Assembly (NCBI GenBank): GCA_004359425.1
Contig: PTEU01000001.1
Coordinates: 98,069-162,068 of the forward strand
Direction of reading: 5' to 3'
Source of the DNA: Ideonella sp. MAG2
GTDB taxonomy: Bacteria; Pseudomonadota; Gammaproteobacteria; Burkholderiales; Burkholderiaceae_C
DNA: 64,000 bases
Positions 46,458 through 55,376 of the stretch are shown here, in pieces. The notes beneath the pieces were generated by a model, which did not search any database, had not been told where the DNA came from, and worked only from the letters and a program-made list of their open reading frames with translations. Made by a program: the position numbers and the translations under genes. The first letter of the stretch is position 1; the number at the start of each line of letters is the position of its first letter.

Positions 46458-49085
46458 ATGAAACAGGTTCGTTTGACGCTGCTAGCCAGCGCGGTATCGG
46501 CTGCCATGGCGCTGTGCGCAACATCGGCCCAGGCTACCCAGGCCGTGCCCGCCAAGTCTGCTGAGATGGCCCCCAATCTGTGGTTCATCGAATTTGCCGG
46601 CGCACCCATGGCCGATGGCCGCGCAGCCTCCGCCGTGAAGGCCGACGAAGCCGAGTTCCTGCGGGAAGCCACCAGCAAGCAGATCAAGTTCAAGAAGCGC
46701 AATACCTTCACCAATCTGTTCAACGGTATCTCTATCGAGGCCACTCCGGCCGAGCGCGCCAAGATCGCCAAGATGGCAGCCGTTAAGGCCATGTATCCGG
46801 TGATGGTGATTCAGGCCCCCAAAGTAGACAAGTCTGACGGTGGCACCTTGCCTGATATGTCCTCTGCACTGGGCATGACCGGCGCGGACATTGCCCAAAA
46901 CAGCTTGGGCCTGACCGGTAACGGCATCAAGGTCGGTGTGATCGACACCGGTATCGACCTGGATCACCCGGCTTTTGGCGGTGGTGGTGTTCCTGGCGGC
47001 ACCCCCTTTGAAAATCACCCGCGTGTGAAATTCGGCTACGACTTTGTGGGTGACAGCTTTAATAACGGCACCCAACCTGTGGCCATGCCCGATGGCAACC
47101 CCGACGATTGCGGTGGCCACGGTACCCACGTCGCAGGCATCATTGGCGGCAATAGCGCGGCGGACAACTTCAAGGGCGTGGCACCCAACGTCACCTTTGG
47201 TGCTTACCGCGTGTTCGGCTGCGAAGGTTCTACCACCTCCGACATCATCTTGGCCGCCATGGAGCGCGCCAAGGCCGACGGCATGCAGGTCATCAACCAA
47301 AGCTTGGGGGCTTCTTACCAGTGGCCTCAGTACCCCACGGCCCAGGCTGCCGACCGTTTGGTGCGTGACGGCATTGTCGTGGTGGCCTCGATTGGCAACT
47401 GCGGTGTGGCGTCTACGCAGTGCGGCGCTGGTGGCCTGTATGGGGCTGGCGCACCAGGCGTGGGGGCCAATGTGATTGGCGTCGCCTCTTACGAGAACGC
47501 CAGCATCAAGCTCAAGACCTTCACGGCCACTGGTGCCACCCCCCTGACGGTGGGCTACCAAGCTGCCACGGGCGCACCCGACGCACCGACCTCTGGCAGC
47601 TTCCCGATGGCTCGCACCGGTACAGTGGCATCCACTGCAGATGCTTGCAACACCGCTCCGCCGGCCTCCGGTAGCCTGACGGGCCAAATCGCCTTGATCC
47701 GCCGCGGCAGTTGCAGCTTCCTCGAAAAGTCATTGAATGCCCAGAACGCCGGTGCCGTCGGCGTGGTGATCTATAACAACGTGGCCGGCCACTTTGGCGG
47801 AACGGTTGCAGGCGGTGCCAGCCTGCCGAGCATTCCGGTCGTGACCATTTCTGATACTTTGGGGGCAGACCTCGACAGCCGTATCGCTGCCGGTGCCACC
47901 AGCATGACCTGGACGCCCAACAGTGCTGCCTTCCCGTCGGTCAATGGCGGGCTGATCAACAGCTTCAGTTCCTGGGGCTTGGCGGCTGACTTGAGCTTGA
48001 AGCCTGACCTGGGTGCGCCTGGTGGCAGCATCGCTTCCAGCTACCCGCTGGAATTGGGTGGCTACGCCACGCTGTCCGGCACGTCCATGTCTTCTCCGCA
48101 TACGGCGGGTGGCGTGGCGCTCCTGTTGCAGGCTCGCCCGACGCTGAAGGCCAGCAGTATCCGCACCCGCTTGCAAAATACCGCCGACCCGAAGATGTGG
48201 ATGGGTAACCCTGGTCTTGGCGTCGTTGATGCGACGCATCGCCAAGGTGCGGGCATGCTGGACATCGTCCAGGCGGTTCAGGCCAAGGTGGGGGTGTTCC
48301 CGAGCAAGCTGTCTTTGGGTGAGAGTGAGTCAGGCCCCCAAACCCAAACCCTGACGCTCAAGAACGGCAGCGCCACCCCCATGACCTACGACTTGAGCCA
48401 TGTGGGCGCGATTGCCACAGGCCCGAACTCGTTCACGGTCTCGTCCTTCAATGCACCCGCCACGGTGGGCTTCAGCAGCTCAACGGTTACCGTGCCAGCG
48501 CGTGGCTCGGCGACGGTGGATGTCACCATCACCGCACCGGCTGGCTTGCCAGACAAGAGCATTTACGGTGGCTATCTGGTGATGACCGCTCAGGGTGAAG
48601 CGGGCCAGACGCTGCGGGTTCCCTACTCGGGGTTCAAGGGCGACTACCAGTCCATCCAAGTGCTGACCCCCACGGCCAACGGCTTCCCGTGGTTGGCCCA
48701 ATTGGTGGGCACCAGCTACCAGAACCGTCCGACCGGTGGCACCTTCACCATGGCGGGCTCGGACGTGCCTTATCTGCTGATGCACTTTGACCACCATGCC
48801 CGCTCGGTGCGCGTCACAGTGACTGAGACGGCCTCGGGCAAGAACTGGCATACCGCTATTTCGGATGACTACATCCCACGTAGCGCCAACGTTGCTAGCT
48901 TCTTCCCCTTTAGCTGGGATGGCACCACCACCAAGAAGAACGGTACCGTGATGACCGTGCCCGATGGCACCTACACACTCAATGTGTCGGTTCTGAAGGC
49001 CTTGGGCGACCCCAACAACGAAGCTCATTGGGAGCGTTGGGCCTCGCCGACGGTTACCATCCAGCGCACGCCCGCTAAGAAGTAA
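46458..49085 (+). CDS. Secreted subtilisin-like (S8) serine protease with PA domain
   Basis: An 875-residue exported protease. It has a signal peptide (LLASAVSAAMALCATSAQA), an I9-type propeptide (~residues 25-130), and a catalytic domain with D163 in VGVIDTGIDLDHP, H221 in GGHGTHVAGI and S543 in LSGTSMSSPHTAG. A protease-associated domain (~400-480, IALIRRGSCSFLEKSLNAQNAG) is inserted before the serine. An Fn3-like beta region (LSLGESESGPQTQTLTLKNG onward) and a C-terminal sheet domain follow. GAGGAG precedes the ATG at 46458. It probably degrades extracellular protein for nutrition or has a surface role. Confidence 0.92.
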   Translation: MKQVRLTLLASAVSAAMALCATSAQATQAVPAKSAEMAPNLWFIEFAGAPMADGRAASAVKADEAEFLREATSKQIKFKKRNTFTNLFNGISIEATPAERAKIAKMAAVKAMYPVMVIQAPKVDKSDGGTLPDMSSALGMTGADIAQNSLGLTGNGIKVGVIDTGIDLDHPAFGGGGVPGGTPFENHPRVKFGYDFVGDSFNNGTQPVAMPDGNPDDCGGHGTHVAGIIGGNSAADNFKGVAPNVTFGAYRVFGCEGSTTSDIILAAMERAKADGMQVINQSLGASYQWPQYPTAQAADRLVRDGIVVVASIGNCGVASTQCGAGGLYGAGAPGVGANVIGVASYENASIKLKTFTATGATPLTVGYQAATGAPDAPTSGSFPMARTGTVASTADACNTAPPASGSLTGQIALIRRGSCSFLEKSLNAQNAGAVGVVIYNNVAGHFGGTVAGGASLPSIPVVTISDTLGADLDSRIAAGATSMTWTPNSAAFPSVNGGLINSFSSWGLAADLSLKPDLGAPGGSIASSYPLELGGYATLSGTSMSSPHTAGGVALLLQARPTLKASSIRTRLQNTADPKMWMGNPGLGVVDATHRQGAGMLDIVQAVQAKVGVFPSKLSLGESESGPQTQTLTLKNGSATPMTYDLSHVGAIATGPNSFTVSSFNAPATVGFSSSTVTVPARGSATVDVTITAPAGLPDKSIYGGYLVMTAQGEAGQTLRVPYSGFKGDYQSIQVLTPTANGFPWLAQLVGTSYQNRPTGGTFTMAGSDVPYLLMHFDHHARSVRVTVTETASGKNWHTAISDDYIPRSANVASFFPFSWDGTTTKKNGTVMTVPDGTYTLNVSVLKALGDPNNEAHWERWASPTVTIQRTPAKK

Positions 49086-49098
49086 TGTGCCGAATGTC

Positions 49099-49127
49099 GA
49101 CCATCCTGATCTCAGGTCAGGGTGGTC
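49099..49127 (+). terminator. First hairpin after the subtilase gene
   Basis: GACCATCCTGA and TCAGGGTGGTC pair over 11 bp with one G-T pair and a 7-nt loop, starting 14 bp past the stop. There is little T run, so it may only protect the 3' end. Confidence 0.5.
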
Positions 49128-49159
49128 GCTCGGTCTTCGCTCTGGCGTAGAGAGCACAG

Positions 49160-49198
49160 GCCCCCTGGCAGCCCTCATCAGGCTCAAGGGGGCTTTTT
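49160..49198 (+). terminator. Rho-independent terminator after the subtilase gene
   Basis: GCCCCCT and AGGGGGC form the outer stem and AGCC/GGCT an inner one, followed by TTTTT. It is the stronger of the two candidates in this convergent gap. Confidence 0.75.
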
Positions 49199-49205
49199 CA
49201 TGGGG

Positions 49206-49784
49206 CTATCTCGCCCGGCTGCGAAACGCATCCAGCAAACTGAGGTGGCGCTCGCCCGCTTCCAGTCGAAAGCTGTCTTGGGCACTCAGCGCGCCCGGCA
49301 CCAGCACGGCCAAATAGGCCCCGCAGTAGCCGGACTCCGTCATCAGTTTGGCGGCCTTGTTAAAGCCCATGGCGGCATTGAACTTAAAGCAAGGCATGCG
49401 CGGCTCAGACACCACCAGCACACCGCCGTCGGCAAAGCAGAGCCGGTCGCCGATCCACAGATCGCGCTCCGTGAGACCCTGCAAAGTGAGGTTCTCGCCC
49501 ATCAAGCCTGGGGGAATGTCTTGGTCCCAGGCACCAACGCGGGCCTGAGCACGCACCGTGCGCCAAAAGGCCAGGTGCTCGCTGGGGTAGGCGTAAATGG
49601 CTTTGGACAGCCCGCCATGCACCGACAAATCTGCCTGCTCGTCGCCCTGCAGGCCCATGGGGCCATAGCTCACGGGGCCCACTTGAGGCTGTTTGCCAAT
49701 GGCCGTGAGTACCTCACGGCCATTGATCTGGACCGGCACCGCACGGCCCACATTCACGCTGAGGATGATGTTCATGCCCAGCAT
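49206..49784 (-). CDS. MOSC-domain protein
   Basis: A 192-residue MOSC (molybdenum cofactor sulfurase C-terminal) protein of the YiiM type, likely involved in molybdenum-linked sulfur transfer or N-hydroxylated base reduction. Typical parts are VGPVSYGPMGLQGDEQADLSVHGG, KAIYAYPSEHLAFW, GENLTLQGLTERDLWIGDRL and the cysteine in EPRMPCFKF, which is the conserved MOSC cysteine. An alternative start four codons in (MNIILSV) is equally likely. It is convergent with the subtilase gene. Confidence 0.87.
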   Translation of the reverse strand: MLGMNIILSVNVGRAVPVQINGREVLTAIGKQPQVGPVSYGPMGLQGDEQADLSVHGGLSKAIYAYPSEHLAFWRTVRAQARVGAWDQDIPPGLMGENLTLQGLTERDLWIGDRLCFADGGVLVVSEPRMPCFKFNAAMGFNKAAKLMTESGYCGAYLAVLVPGALSAQDSFRLEAGERHLSLLDAFRSRAR

Positions 49785-49825
49785 TGTGCAGCCCCACCGC
49801 CCTGAGGCAGTGAGGATGCACCCAT

Positions 49826-50335
49826 TCAGGCGGGGATGCGCAGCAACTGGCCCGGATAGATCTTGTCGGGGTGGCTCAACATGGGGCGGTTGGCCTCAAA
49901 AATCTTCGGGTAGTCATTGGCATTGCCATAGTGCTCTTTGGCAATTTTGGAGAGGTTGTCGCCCTTGACCACGGTGTACCAACGCGACTCATCAGCCGGT
50001 TGCGCCACCGTCATCAAGTCGTTCACGCCGGTCACGCCGTTCACATTGCCACAGCACAGCACGATCTTTTCGCGCGTGGCTTGGTCTGCCGCTTGGCCGC
50101 TCACCGTGGCCTGGCTGGAGGCCCCGTCAAACTCAATGCTCAGGCCATCAGCACTCAGGCCTTGCGCGGCCACATAGGTGGAGATGGCGTCGGCAGCGCG
50201 CGCGTTCAGTTGCGCCACTTTTTGCTGCAAGTCAGCGTCGCTGGGGGCCGCTGCTGCTGCTTGAGCAGTCTTTTCGGCTTCGTCATGCCCAAACAGTTTT
50301 TCGCCTGCGGCTTTGAAAAAACTCACGATTCCCAT
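49826..50335 (-). CDS. BON and LysM domain protein (Kbp/YgaU-like)
   Basis: A 169-residue protein matching E. coli Kbp (YgaU), a potassium-binding protein with an N-terminal BON domain and C-terminal LysM. MGIVSFFKAAGEKLFG is the usual start. The BON segment spans ~residues 60-105 (DGASSQATVSGQAADQATREKIVLCCGNVNGV in pieces), and LysM is YTVVKGDNLSKIAKEHYGNANDYPKIFEAN. There is no signal peptide. I chose 50335 because it gives the conserved MGIVSFF start. Confidence 0.87.
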   Translation of the reverse strand: MGIVSFFKAAGEKLFGHDEAEKTAQAAAAAPSDADLQQKVAQLNARAADAISTYVAAQGLSADGLSIEFDGASSQATVSGQAADQATREKIVLCCGNVNGVTGVNDLMTVAQPADESRWYTVVKGDNLSKIAKEHYGNANDYPKIFEANRPMLSHPDKIYPGQLLRIPA

Positions 50336-50789
50336 GAAGCAAACCCTCAGTTCAATGTTGAAGAAGCCCACACCATACAAAGCCCGCTTCTGCAGGAAAG
50401 AGTGGGCACCGGTGCGAGCGGACATTCTTGGCACATTTCACGGCCGCTGTGGTGGCGGGGTGTCGAAACGGGCGCAGCGCTTTCCCGGCGGGCCTCAGTA
50501 TCGGGGCGATTGAGACATCTTGCGCATCTCCCCATGTCTTTTACGCATGGTGGCGGTGTTTGGTCGAGTTACGGCCCCGTTACACTCACGGGTCAAGCCC
50601 TTCGCAGGAAACGGGGTCTGGGGGCCTATCCGCCTCCGAAACCCCTTGTAACCTGCATGACAGCTCCATCCCTCAGGCTGTCGAACCTTGCTGGTCCTGG
50701 TCTCTTCAGGGTGGGCATTGGGCGAGCCTCTGGCCATTGGCCGGGCGCTCGCCCAATCCCATTTTTGAACCTTAGATTGGAGTCTTGTC
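50336..50789 (+). promoter_or_regulatory. pckG leader region with strong hairpin
   Basis: This ~450-bp gap separates divergent genes and holds no convincing gene. At 50717-50757 ATTGGGCGAGC and GCTCGCCCAAT form a perfect 11-bp stem around a 19-nt loop that can itself pair (GGCC-ATT-GGCC). CCCATTTTTG follows. This terminator-like structure sits only ~32 bp upstream of the pckG start, and a GGAG site lies between them. It may be an attenuator in the pckG message or block read-through from upstream. Confidence 0.5.
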
Positions 50790-52652
50790 ATGAACCGTCC
50801 TGTCACGGAAGCCCTGCGGGTCAATGCCCCGGCCTACGTCAAAAACGCACGTCTGATCGAATGGGTCGGCCAAATCGCCGCCCTGACCGAGGCTAAAGAC
50901 GTCTACTGGTGCGACGGCACCCAAGAAGAATACGACCGCCTCTGCCAGCAATTGGTGGATGCCGGCACCTTCAAGAAGCTGAACCCCGCCAAGCGCCCGG
51001 GCAGCTATCTGGCTTGCTCTGACCCGTCCGACGTGGCGCGTGTTGAAGACCGCACCTATATCTGCAGCGCCAAGAAAGAAGACGCCGGCCCCACCAACAA
51101 CTGGATGGCCCCGGCCGAGATGCGCGAGCTGCTGCAAACCGGTGACAAGGCTTTGTTCAAGGGCGCCATGAAGGGCCGCACCCTGTATGTGGTGCCGTTC
51201 AGCATGGGCCCGCTGGGCTCGCCCATCGCCCACATCGGCGTGGAGCTGTCGGACAGCCCCTATGTGGCCGTCAACATGCGCATCATGACCCGCATGGGCC
51301 GCAAGGTGCTGGAGCTGCTGGGCGAAAACGGCGAGTTCGTGCCCTGCGTGCACACCGTGGGCGCCCCGCTGGCCGAAGGCCAAAAAGATGTGACCTGGCC
51401 CTGCAACGCTACCAAGTACATCGTGCACTACCCCGAGACCCGCGAGATCTGGTCCTACGGCTCGGGTTACGGCGGCAACGCGCTGCTGGGCAAAAAGTGC
51501 TTTGCGCTGCGCATCGCCTCCACCATGGGCCGCGACCAAGGCTGGCTCGCCGAGCACATGCTGATCCTGGGCGTCACTAGCCCCGCCGGCAAGAAGTACC
51601 ACGTGGCAGCCGCCTTCCCCAGCGCGTGCGGCAAGACCAACTTCGCCATGTTGATCCCGCCCAAGGCCTTGGGGGGCTGGAGCGTGACCACCATCGGTGA
51701 CGACATCGCCTGGATCAAGCCCGACGCCAACGGCCGCCTGCGCGCCATCAACCCCGAAGCCGGTTACTTTGGCGTGGCCCCTGGCACCAACACACTGACC
51801 AACCCCAACTGCATGGCCAGCCTGAACAAGGACGTGATCTTCACCAACGTCGCGCTGACCGACGATGGCGACGTGTGGTGGGAAGGCATGGGCGACGCCC
51901 CGACCCATTGCATCGACTGGCAAGGCAAAGACTGGACCCCGGCCATCGCCAAAGAAACTGGTGCCAAGGCCGCCCACCCGAACGCCCGCTTCACCGTGGC
52001 TGCCACCAACAACCCCGCGCTGGACGCTGCCTGGGACGACGCCGCTGGCGTGCCCATCGACGCCTTCATCTTTGGTGGCCGCCGCTCCACCACCGTGCCG
52101 CTGGTGACCGAGGCCCGCAACTGGACCGAAGGCGTCTACATGGCCGCCACCATGGGCTCTGAAACCACCGCCGCTGCCGCAGGCCAGCAGGGCGTGGTGC
52201 GCCGCGACCCCTTCGCCATGCTGCCCTTCATGGGCTACAACATGAGCGACTACTTCCAGCACTGGCTCAACCTGGGTGCCAAGCTGCAAGCCCAAGGCGC
52301 CACGCTGCCGCGCATCTACTGCGTCAACTGGTTCCGCAAGGGCGCCGACGGCAAGTTTGTGTGGCCGGGCTACGGCGACAACATGCGCGTCATGAAGTGG
52401 ATGATCGAGCGCATCGAAGGCCAACAAGGCGGCACCGAAAGCCTGTTCGGCGTGAGCCCCACCTATGACGAACTGAGCTGGGACGGCCTGGACTTCAGCC
52501 GCGAACAGTTCGCCAGCGTCACCAGCGTGGACCACGAAGCCTGGGTGCAAGAGCTCAAGCTGCACGACGAGCTGTTCACCCAACTGGCCTACCACCTGCC
52601 TGAAGAGCTGAAGGCGACCAAGGCCAAGCTGCAGGCTAAGTTGGCGGGCTGA
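50790..52652 (+). CDS. pckG: Phosphoenolpyruvate carboxykinase (GTP)
   Basis: A 620-residue GTP-dependent PEPCK, converting oxaloacetate to phosphoenolpyruvate at the start of gluconeogenesis. The substrate and metal-site blocks are present: [31 protein letters not shown], and the hyper-reactive-cysteine P-loop [15 protein letters not shown] beginning near residue 274. Further blocks are [22 protein letters not shown] and [12 protein letters not shown]. Length is normal for the GTP enzyme. It ends at a long perfect palindrome. Confidence 0.97.
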   Translation: MNRPVTEALRVNAPAYVKNARLIEWVGQIAALTEAKDVYWCDGTQEEYDRLCQQLVDAGTFKKLNPAKRPGSYLACSDPSDVARVEDRTYICSAKKEDAGPTNNWMAPAEMRELLQTGDKALFKGAMKGRTLYVVPFSMGPLGSPIAHIGVELSDSPYVAVNMRIMTRMGRKVLELLGENGEFVPCVHTVGAPLAEGQKDVTWPCNATKYIVHYPETREIWSYGSGYGGNALLGKKCFALRIASTMGRDQGWLAEHMLILGVTSPAGKKYHVAAAFPSACGKTNFAMLIPPKALGGWSVTTIGDDIAWIKPDANGRLRAINPEAGYFGVAPGTNTLTNPNCMASLNKDVIFTNVALTDDGDVWWEGMGDAPTHCIDWQGKDWTPAIAKETGAKAAHPNARFTVAATNNPALDAAWDDAAGVPIDAFIFGGRRSTTVPLVTEARNWTEGVYMAATMGSETTAAAAGQQGVVRRDPFAMLPFMGYNMSDYFQHWLNLGAKLQAQGATLPRIYCVNWFRKGADGKFVWPGYGDNMRVMKWMIERIEGQQGGTESLFGVSPTYDELSWDGLDFSREQFASVTSVDHEAWVQELKLHDELFTQLAYHLPEELKATKAKLQAKLAG

Positions 52653-52696
52653 TCGCCCGCGCTGCCGGTGCGGCGCGGCTGCTCACCGGCCCAGCA

Positions 52697-52722
52697 AAAA
52701 GCCACCGCATGCGGTGGCTTTT
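52697..52722. terminator. Terminator of pckG
   Basis: A perfect 26-nt palindrome with AAAA at one end, TTTT at the other and a GCCACCGC/GCGGTGGC core lies 45 bp after the pckG stop. It can terminate in both directions. Confidence 0.88.
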
Positions 52723-52737
52723 GTTTGGACGGGCAGT

Positions 52738-53511
52738 ATGAACAACGCAGCTACCGCGGTCGTCAATTTGTCAACCGCCAGCGATATGGGTACCGAACTT
52801 CCCGATGACTTTAAACCTTGGCGGCACGGTGAAGGGTGCTTGACCGAGCCGCTGCCGTCGCGCTTGCTTCTATGGCATCGGGCTCAGAGCCTGCAGGAGG
52901 GACGCCAGACGGCGCGGAACACCGCCGGGGCCTATATGCTTCTAGCGGTTTGGCCAGCGGCACTAGTGTTTGTTGTTCTGCACAAAATCGGACTCCCGCC
53001 GGCATTTGCGTTGGGTGGTCTAGCTCTATCGCTGTTGCATCTCGCTGCGCGAGCCTACTTGAAGGCGCGAGCCACCACTGATGGGCAGCCCTGGGATGTG
53101 CATGAATGGATCGACTTCGAGCGCTGTATGTGGTGTTCACGGCGGACGGAACCAGAGGGAAGAGAGCCGATCCAGATGATCCAACACCCGTTGCACCGTC
53201 TTGCACTGGTTTGTTATGTGCATACGTGGGAGCAACGGAACTCATATGAGGTTTGCCTAAGTGAGCTGACCGAGATGGGCAAAACAACCGGTCTGATTGG
53301 CCCGCCCCGATTGTCCTGGCTGATGTCATTCGATACCGAGGCTGAATCGTTCATCGTGGCTCAGGGGTTGGCCAAACGCTGGGGCATCACCTGCTGGCAC
53401 CGCCGCAGTGACGCCGATTCTGAGTTGCGGCAACTCTGCGACGAGAGTGCAACGCTATTCGTTAGGCCCCCGAGTGACCCGTCGCTCGCCGCCCCACAGA
53501 CTTGTGGATGA
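52738..53511 (+). CDS. Unrecognised membrane protein with CxxC motif
   Basis: A 257-residue protein I cannot match to a family. Two adjacent membrane helices lie around residues 62-105 (YMLLAVWPAALVFVVLHKIG and AFALGGLALSLLHLAARAYL). The remaining ~150 residues are cytosolic, with a CMWC pair in DFERCMWCSRRTE, CYVHTW and a C-terminal HRRSDADSELRQL. The N-terminal part and the codon use are lower in GC than pckG. It starts 16 bp after the pckG terminator and precedes two further unrecognised genes in the same direction, so it may be the first gene of an imported operon. Confidence 0.6.
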   Translation: MNNAATAVVNLSTASDMGTELPDDFKPWRHGEGCLTEPLPSRLLLWHRAQSLQEGRQTARNTAGAYMLLAVWPAALVFVVLHKIGLPPAFALGGLALSLLHLAARAYLKARATTDGQPWDVHEWIDFERCMWCSRRTEPEGREPIQMIQHPLHRLALVCYVHTWEQRNSYEVCLSELTEMGKTTGLIGPPRLSWLMSFDTEAESFIVAQGLAKRWGITCWHRRSDADSELRQLCDESATLFVRPPSDPSLAAPQTCG

Positions 53512-53568
53512 AGTGCGGGCACCTTCAGCGTAAAAAGTGCACTTTCGTGTATCTAAAGGAGCTTTGTC

Positions 53569-53862
53569 ATGCTGCGTCTTCTGACTGTGTTTTGCGGACT
53601 CCTGCTGACTGCAGCATCGGTGCTGGCCATCGACGGTGCTTCAACGATGAAGAGCGAGCCTACGACAGCGCTTGGTCAAGGCGAACGCGTTTGGCAAGTA
53701 GCCCAAGGCGATCCGCCGTGGCCAGGGTGCAAGCGCGAATGCACTCCGATGAAGAAGTGCACCCCTGGTCCGTGTAAACGGGTCGGTGACACGATGGTTT
53801 GCGAGAAGGAACGCTGCGAGACGGTCCAGTCATGTGGCTGGGTCTGTCCGCAGAAGAAGTAG
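53569..53862 (+). CDS. Small secreted cysteine-rich protein
   Basis: A 97-residue protein with a clear signal peptide (LRLLTVFCGLLLTAASVLA then IDG) and an AAGGAG site 7 bp before the ATG. The mature part is ~77 residues. Its last 45 carry eight cysteines, in GCKRECTPMKKCTPGPCKR, MVCEKERCETVQSCGW and VCPQKK. An even number with close spacing suggests four disulfides in the periplasm or outside the cell. No family is recognised. It lies 57 bp after the membrane-protein gene and 18 bp before the next, in one probable transcript. Confidence 0.65.
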   Translation: MLRLLTVFCGLLLTAASVLAIDGASTMKSEPTTALGQGERVWQVAQGDPPWPGCKRECTPMKKCTPGPCKRVGDTMVCEKERCETVQSCGWVCPQKK

Positions 53863-53880
53863 GACTCGGGTGGCAACATC

Positions 53881-54546
53881 ATGAAGGGATTTGCGGTCCT
53901 CGGAGCAGGGATAGCTGCGCTAGCCGCCATTCTGGGCTATTTGATTGCAGCCTCTGGCACTCCGGTAGCCGCTGTGGCAATCCCTGCGGCTTTCGGAATT
54001 GCGGTGAGCGCACTCGGCCTGTTGAATCCCAGCGCATCGTCAAAGGACGATCTGAAAGCCGATTCAGTTCCCCAACTTCGGCGCGGGCCCGGGCTACCCG
54101 CCCACGCGCTGAATAGGCTCGGAGTAGCCCTTCTCTGTTTCTCTCTTGGATTCGCAAGCGGCCTCTTCATTGGGGCAAAGTCCAGACTTTCCGGTTGGCT
54201 TGCTCCAGACGCCAAGGCTCTCGAGCCAACCTGGATCCGTTACAGCTTAGCCCCACCGCCCTCGGCTGAAGCGGCTTTGTATTGGCTCCATCTCCAAGAT
54301 TTGATGCAAGAGCGTGGCCTAAAACAAGAACACATCTCGGCGCTCTACGAAATTCAGGCGAAGGTTTGGACAAGTCGTGTCCCGTGCTCTGCAATCGTCG
54401 CGGCACCTGCGGCCTCCGCCGCGTCGGCATCGACGTCCGGCAAGGTGGGCGTCACCCTAGACGATCTGTTTCGACACCCTGCTTCTGGCAACCCAATAGC
54501 AAACAATCCCTTGTCACCCCGCGATCCGGGGAAGCTTCCTAGCTAG
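53881..54546 (+). CDS. Unrecognised membrane protein
   Basis: A 221-residue protein with an N-terminal helical hairpin (AVLGAGIAALAAILGYLIAA and AVAIPAAFGIAVSALGLL, ~residues 4-48). A short basic linker and a third membrane segment follow (LGVALLCFSLGFASGLFIG, ~79-97), then a soluble C-terminus containing AALYWLHLQDLMQERGLKQEHISALYEIQAKVW. The soluble part is helical and may bind a partner. No family recognised. It is the last of three genes in the lower-GC patch. Confidence 0.55.
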   Translation: MKGFAVLGAGIAALAAILGYLIAASGTPVAAVAIPAAFGIAVSALGLLNPSASSKDDLKADSVPQLRRGPGLPAHALNRLGVALLCFSLGFASGLFIGAKSRLSGWLAPDAKALEPTWIRYSLAPPPSAEAALYWLHLQDLMQERGLKQEHISALYEIQAKVWTSRVPCSAIVAAPAASAASASTSGKVGVTLDDLFRHPASGNPIANNPLSPRDPGKLPS

Positions 54547-55034
54547 TTCGCCTTAGCGGAGCGCGTGGGCCTAACCCTTTTGACAGGACTTCCCGGTTTG
54601 TCAAGACTTGGTCTTCTTCTCAATAGCTGTATTTGATACGTTGAAGGTGAGCCGACACACGGACTCCATTCGCTCCGCATGACAGTGCTGTGGCAGAAGG
54701 ATTATCGAGTTGAACAAGCGTCGGCTCTGACCTGAGCTAGGGTTTGTGCGCTATGGTGTATCTGAGGGAGACAGACCGCATTTCTGACATCGGGCTTGTT
54801 GAGGGTCTTCCTCGGCCCAGGATACCGAGCCCGGACACAAAGCGTCCTGAGGACGGTTTGTGCCTTGTGAGGCGTTGGGCCTCTGTGCCCAGCGCGCTCG
54901 GCAGGGCTCTATTCGACAGACGTGTCGCTGGCGCAATGCCAGCACAAAAGGGTTATCGAGTTCACCTGCCGCCGGTCTGACCTGGAAGGTCATCCTTGTG
55001 CGCACGCCTATTTGTCAAAAGCTGTTGATGGGGT
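54547..55034. other. Non-coding or decayed stretch with a degenerate direct repeat
   Basis: No convincing gene is seen here. Segments 54697-54733 and 54948-54983 resemble each other: both contain TTATCGAGTT and end in TCTGACCT, with one base of length difference. They lie 251 bp apart. The stretch precedes a transposase remnant, so it may be the decayed end of a mobile element, but no clear terminal repeats were found. Confidence 0.4.
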
Positions 55035-55271
55035 TCATGCTGCGGCAGCCTCTTGGCCAGCCACGGATCGCTTGGGCACATCGTCGAGATCAAACCGGTC
55101 CCTTCGCGTCATCACGCACCACAAGATGCGCGCGTTCTTGTTGGCCAAGGCCACGATGGCCTTTTGCCAGCCGACCCGCTCTTTGACCTGTACCAGCCGC
55201 AGGCTGATCGGGTCTTTGCGTTTGTGTGCGGTCATTACCGCCGACTTGGCGCCACGACTGACCCTGCCCAT
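55035..55271 (-). pseudogene. IS110-family transposase, C-terminal remnant
   Basis: On the minus strand ~78 residues match the end of IS110/IS1111-type transposases: RGAKSAVMTAHKRKD, then VKERVGWQKAIVALANKNARILW and the tail after it. The RuvC-like catalytic N-terminal domain and the conserved serine-containing part are missing. It is a dead fragment. It marks past mobile-element activity beside the HicAB module and the unrecognised genes. Confidence 0.75.
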
Positions 55272-55339
55272 CGGACCGTGAGGCTCTCTCCTGTCCCTTT
55301 AGACCGCTCAAAAGGTTCGCAAAGACGCTTGCTTAGCCA

Positions 55340-55355
55340 GCTTGCAAGTGCAAGC
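55340..55355 (+). promoter_or_regulatory. Palindromic operator before hicA
   Basis: GCTTGCA-AG-TGCAAGC is a perfect palindrome 21 bp before the hicA start, in the promoter region. HicB antitoxins with a DNA-binding domain commonly bind such sites to autoregulate. Confidence 0.6.
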
Positions 55356-55376
55356 GGTATTTGCTAGCATCCCCGA

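Noticed and set aside
50772-52595. A 607-codon open frame antisense to pckG
   Set aside because: It mirrors the codon pattern of a GC-rich gene on the other strand, is rich in H, V, G and Q with no domain, and pckG is unmistakable.
53460-54574. Possible integron attC core sites (GTTAGGC near 53460 and GCCTAAC near 54568) around unknown genes
   Set aside because: The two words are over 1 kb apart, in the wrong order, and lack the inner boxes and imperfect palindrome of attC; no integrase is present.
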